NCBI GenBank assembly: GCA_002325645.1
Contig: DCSN01000144.1
Coordinates: forward strand, 1-6,564
Direction of reading: 5' to 3'
Origin: Pseudanabaena sp. UBA1465
GTDB taxonomy: Bacteria > Cyanobacteriota > Cyanobacteriia > Pseudanabaenales > Pseudanabaenaceae
Length of the DNA: 6,564 nt
The first letter of the stretch is position 1. Each line of letters starts with the position of its first letter. Made by a program: the position numbers and the translations under genes. Under the pieces are notes generated by a model. It was not told the origin of the DNA and made no database searches. It saw only the letters and a program-made list of their open reading frames with translations. Positions 5,117 to 6,564 of the stretch are shown here, one piece after another.

Positions 5117-6564
5117 ATGAATAAGCCTACTCTTGTTACTCCTGCCTTCGTTCTACCAGATCTTGTAGAAATCCAGCGGGAGAGTTTTCGATGGTTCCTA
5201 GAAGAAGGACTTATTGAAGAGCTTGAGAGTTTCTCGCCGATTACAGATTATACGGGCAAAATGGAACTCCATTTCATTGCCAAAGATTATAAACTCAAGC
5301 GCCCCAAATATAATGTTGATGAGTCTAAACGTCGGGATGCCACCTATGCCGTACAGATGTACGTTCCCACGAGGCTCATTAATAAAGAAACAGGAGAAAT
5401 AAAAGAGCAAGAAGTTTTTATCGGCGATCTGCCCCTGATGACGGATCGCGGAACCTTTATTATCAACGGCGCTGAGCGAGTCATCGTCAATCAGATCGTT
5501 CGTAGCCCTGGGGTTTACTATAAACAAGAAATTGATAAAAACGGTCGCCGTACCTACAACGCCAGCCTGATTCCTAACCGAGGCGCATGGCTAAAGTTTG
5601 AAACCGACAAGAATGATCTTGTATGGGTGCGTATTGACAAAACTCGTAAACTTTCCGCACAGGTATTACTCAAAGCGATCGGCTTGAGCGATGCCGAAAT
5701 TCTTGACGCACTTACTCACCGTGAGTATTTCCAAAAGACCATTGATAAAGAAGGTCAATTTGACGAAGATGAAGCACTCAAAGAGCTTTATCGTAAGCTG
5801 CGTCCAGGGGAACCACCAACAGAGTCAGGTGGGCGTGAACTATTGCGATCGCGCTTTTTTGACCCCAAACGTTATGACTTAGGCAAAGTCGGTCGCTACA
5901 AGCTCAACAAAAAGTTGCGTTTGAACACTCCTGACACCACCAGAGTATTAACCGAAAAAGACATCCTCACTGCCATCAACTACTTGATCAACCTCAAGTT
6001 TGACATCGGTGAAATTGATGATATTGACCACTTAGGCAATCGTCGCGTGCGTTCCGTCGGTGAACTCCTCCAAAACCAAGTCCGTGTTGGCTTAAATCGT
6101 TTAGAGCGCATCATTCGTGAACGGATGACCGTTTCTGATGTCGATGCCCTTACCCCAGCTTCCTTGGTTAACCCTAAGCCCCTAGTTGCCGCGATCAAAG
6201 AATTCTTTGGTTCCAGCCAACTGTCGCAGTTCATGGATCAAACCAATCCTCTGGCTGAGTTGACCCACAAACGTCGTCTCAGCGCCCTTGGTCCTGGTGG
6301 TCTGACCCGTGAACGTGCAGGCTTTGCGGTGCGCGATATTCACCCCAGCCATTACGGTCGGATCTGCCCCATTGAAACTCCTGAAGGACCTAACGCAGGT
6401 CTGATCGGTTCTTTGGCAACTCACGCCCGTGTGAATCAATACGGCTTCATTGAAACTCCTTACTATGCTGTCGAAAATGGCAAGGTTCTCAAGAACGAAG
6501 AACCTGTCTACATGACCGCCGATGAAGAAGATGAATTTCGAGTTGCTCCTGGTGACGTTGCCAC
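5117..6564 (+). CDS. rpoB: RNA polymerase beta subunit, N-terminal 482 codons
   Basis: RpoB forms half of the polymerase active cleft. Conserved blocks are RGTFIINGAERVIVNQIVRS (111-130), SRFFDPKRYDLG..GR (fork lobe), FFGSSQLSQFMDQTNPL, THKRRLSALGPGGLTRERAG and HYGRICPIETPEGPNAGL (412-428). The rifampicin-pocket residues D374, H384 and S389 (E. coli D516, H526, S531) are the sensitive type. The 142-residue offset from E. coli reflects missing proteobacterial insertions. The frame is closed upstream by TAG at 5111-5113, so ATG 5117 is the first possible ATG start; no SD is visible. The gene runs off the right edge; the full protein should be about 1,100 residues. rpoC1 and rpoC2 normally follow in cyanobacteria. 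Confidence 0.98.
   Translation, partial: MNKPTLVTPAFVLPDLVEIQRESFRWFLEEGLIEELESFSPITDYTGKMELHFIAKDYKLKRPKYNVDESKRRDATYAVQMYVPTRLINKETGEIKEQEVFIGDLPLMTDRGTFIINGAERVIVNQIVRSPGVYYKQEIDKNGRRTYNASLIPNRGAWLKFETDKNDLVWVRIDKTRKLSAQVLLKAIGLSDAEILDALTHREYFQKTIDKEGQFDEDEALKELYRKLRPGEPPTESGGRELLRSRFFDPKRYDLGKVGRYKLNKKLRLNTPDTTRVLTEKDILTAINYLINLKFDIGEIDDIDHLGNRRVRSVGELLQNQVRVGLNRLERIIRERMTVSDVDALTPASLVNPKPLVAAIKEFFGSSQLSQFMDQTNPLAELTHKRRLSALGPGGLTRERAGFAVRDIHPSHYGRICPIETPEGPNAGLIGSLATHARVNQYGFIETPYYAVENGKVLKNEEPVYMTADEEDEFRVAPGDVA

Larger units (their letters stand above)
2327..5852. repeat. HIP1 octamers (GCGATCGC), ten copies
   Basis: Copies start at 2327, 3004, 3082, 3583, 3871, 3976, 4026, 4760, 4856 and 5845. 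Seven lie between 3082 and 4863, inside cobM and cbiD. None occurs in the first 2.3 kb. High HIP1 density is a hallmark of many cyanobacterial genomes. Confidence 0.85.

Noticed and set aside
5198..6439. Several short antisense and out-of-frame open frames within rpoB
   Set aside because: They are shadows of a conserved coding sequence with no domain of their own.

Overview
The window looks like a piece of a cyanobacterial chromosome. Three things support this: ten copies of the octamer GCGATCGC (HIP1, typical of many cyanobacteria), cyanobacterial-type CbiD, CobM and RpoB sequences, and a zinc-ribbon/kinase/formylglycine-enzyme fusion of a kind common in filamentous cyanobacteria. The genus cannot be fixed from this window; a Pseudanabaena-like organism is only a guess.

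Positions 1-709 hold no intact gene. At the left edge, on the minus strand, lie the start of an unrecognised protein cut by the window (56 to 1) and just upstream of it a small broken gene (176 to 53). After these come three related palindromic repeats of about 70 bp. Positions 710-2353 (minus) encode a 547-residue protein with a zinc ribbon, a Ser/Thr kinase domain and a formylglycine-generating-enzyme/C-type-lectin domain. Its last 30 or so codons look like the variable region of a diversity-generating retroelement (DGR), which is the most interesting signal in the window. Neither a template repeat nor a reverse transcriptase is present, so any retroelement would have to act from elsewhere.

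Positions 2418-3036 (plus) hold a compact MazE/MazF-type toxin-antitoxin pair. An imperfect 31-bp palindrome upstream is a good operator candidate, and the toxin start overlaps the antitoxin stop. The toxin gene meets the cobalamin genes tail to tail with 7 bp between them. Positions 4893 to 3044 (minus) are a two-gene cobalamin unit, cbiD then cobM, encoding consecutive methylations of the corrin ring (C11 by CobM/CbiF, then C1 by CbiD). A strong hairpin sits across their junction.

Positions 4894-5116 form a divergent intergenic region with a perfect 21-bp inverted repeat and candidate promoters. From 5117 to the right edge runs the first 482 codons of rpoB, the RNA polymerase beta subunit, with a wild-type-looking rifampicin region. 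The window thus joins conserved core genes on the right to an accessory, repeat-rich region on the left, with the toxin-antitoxin pair between them.
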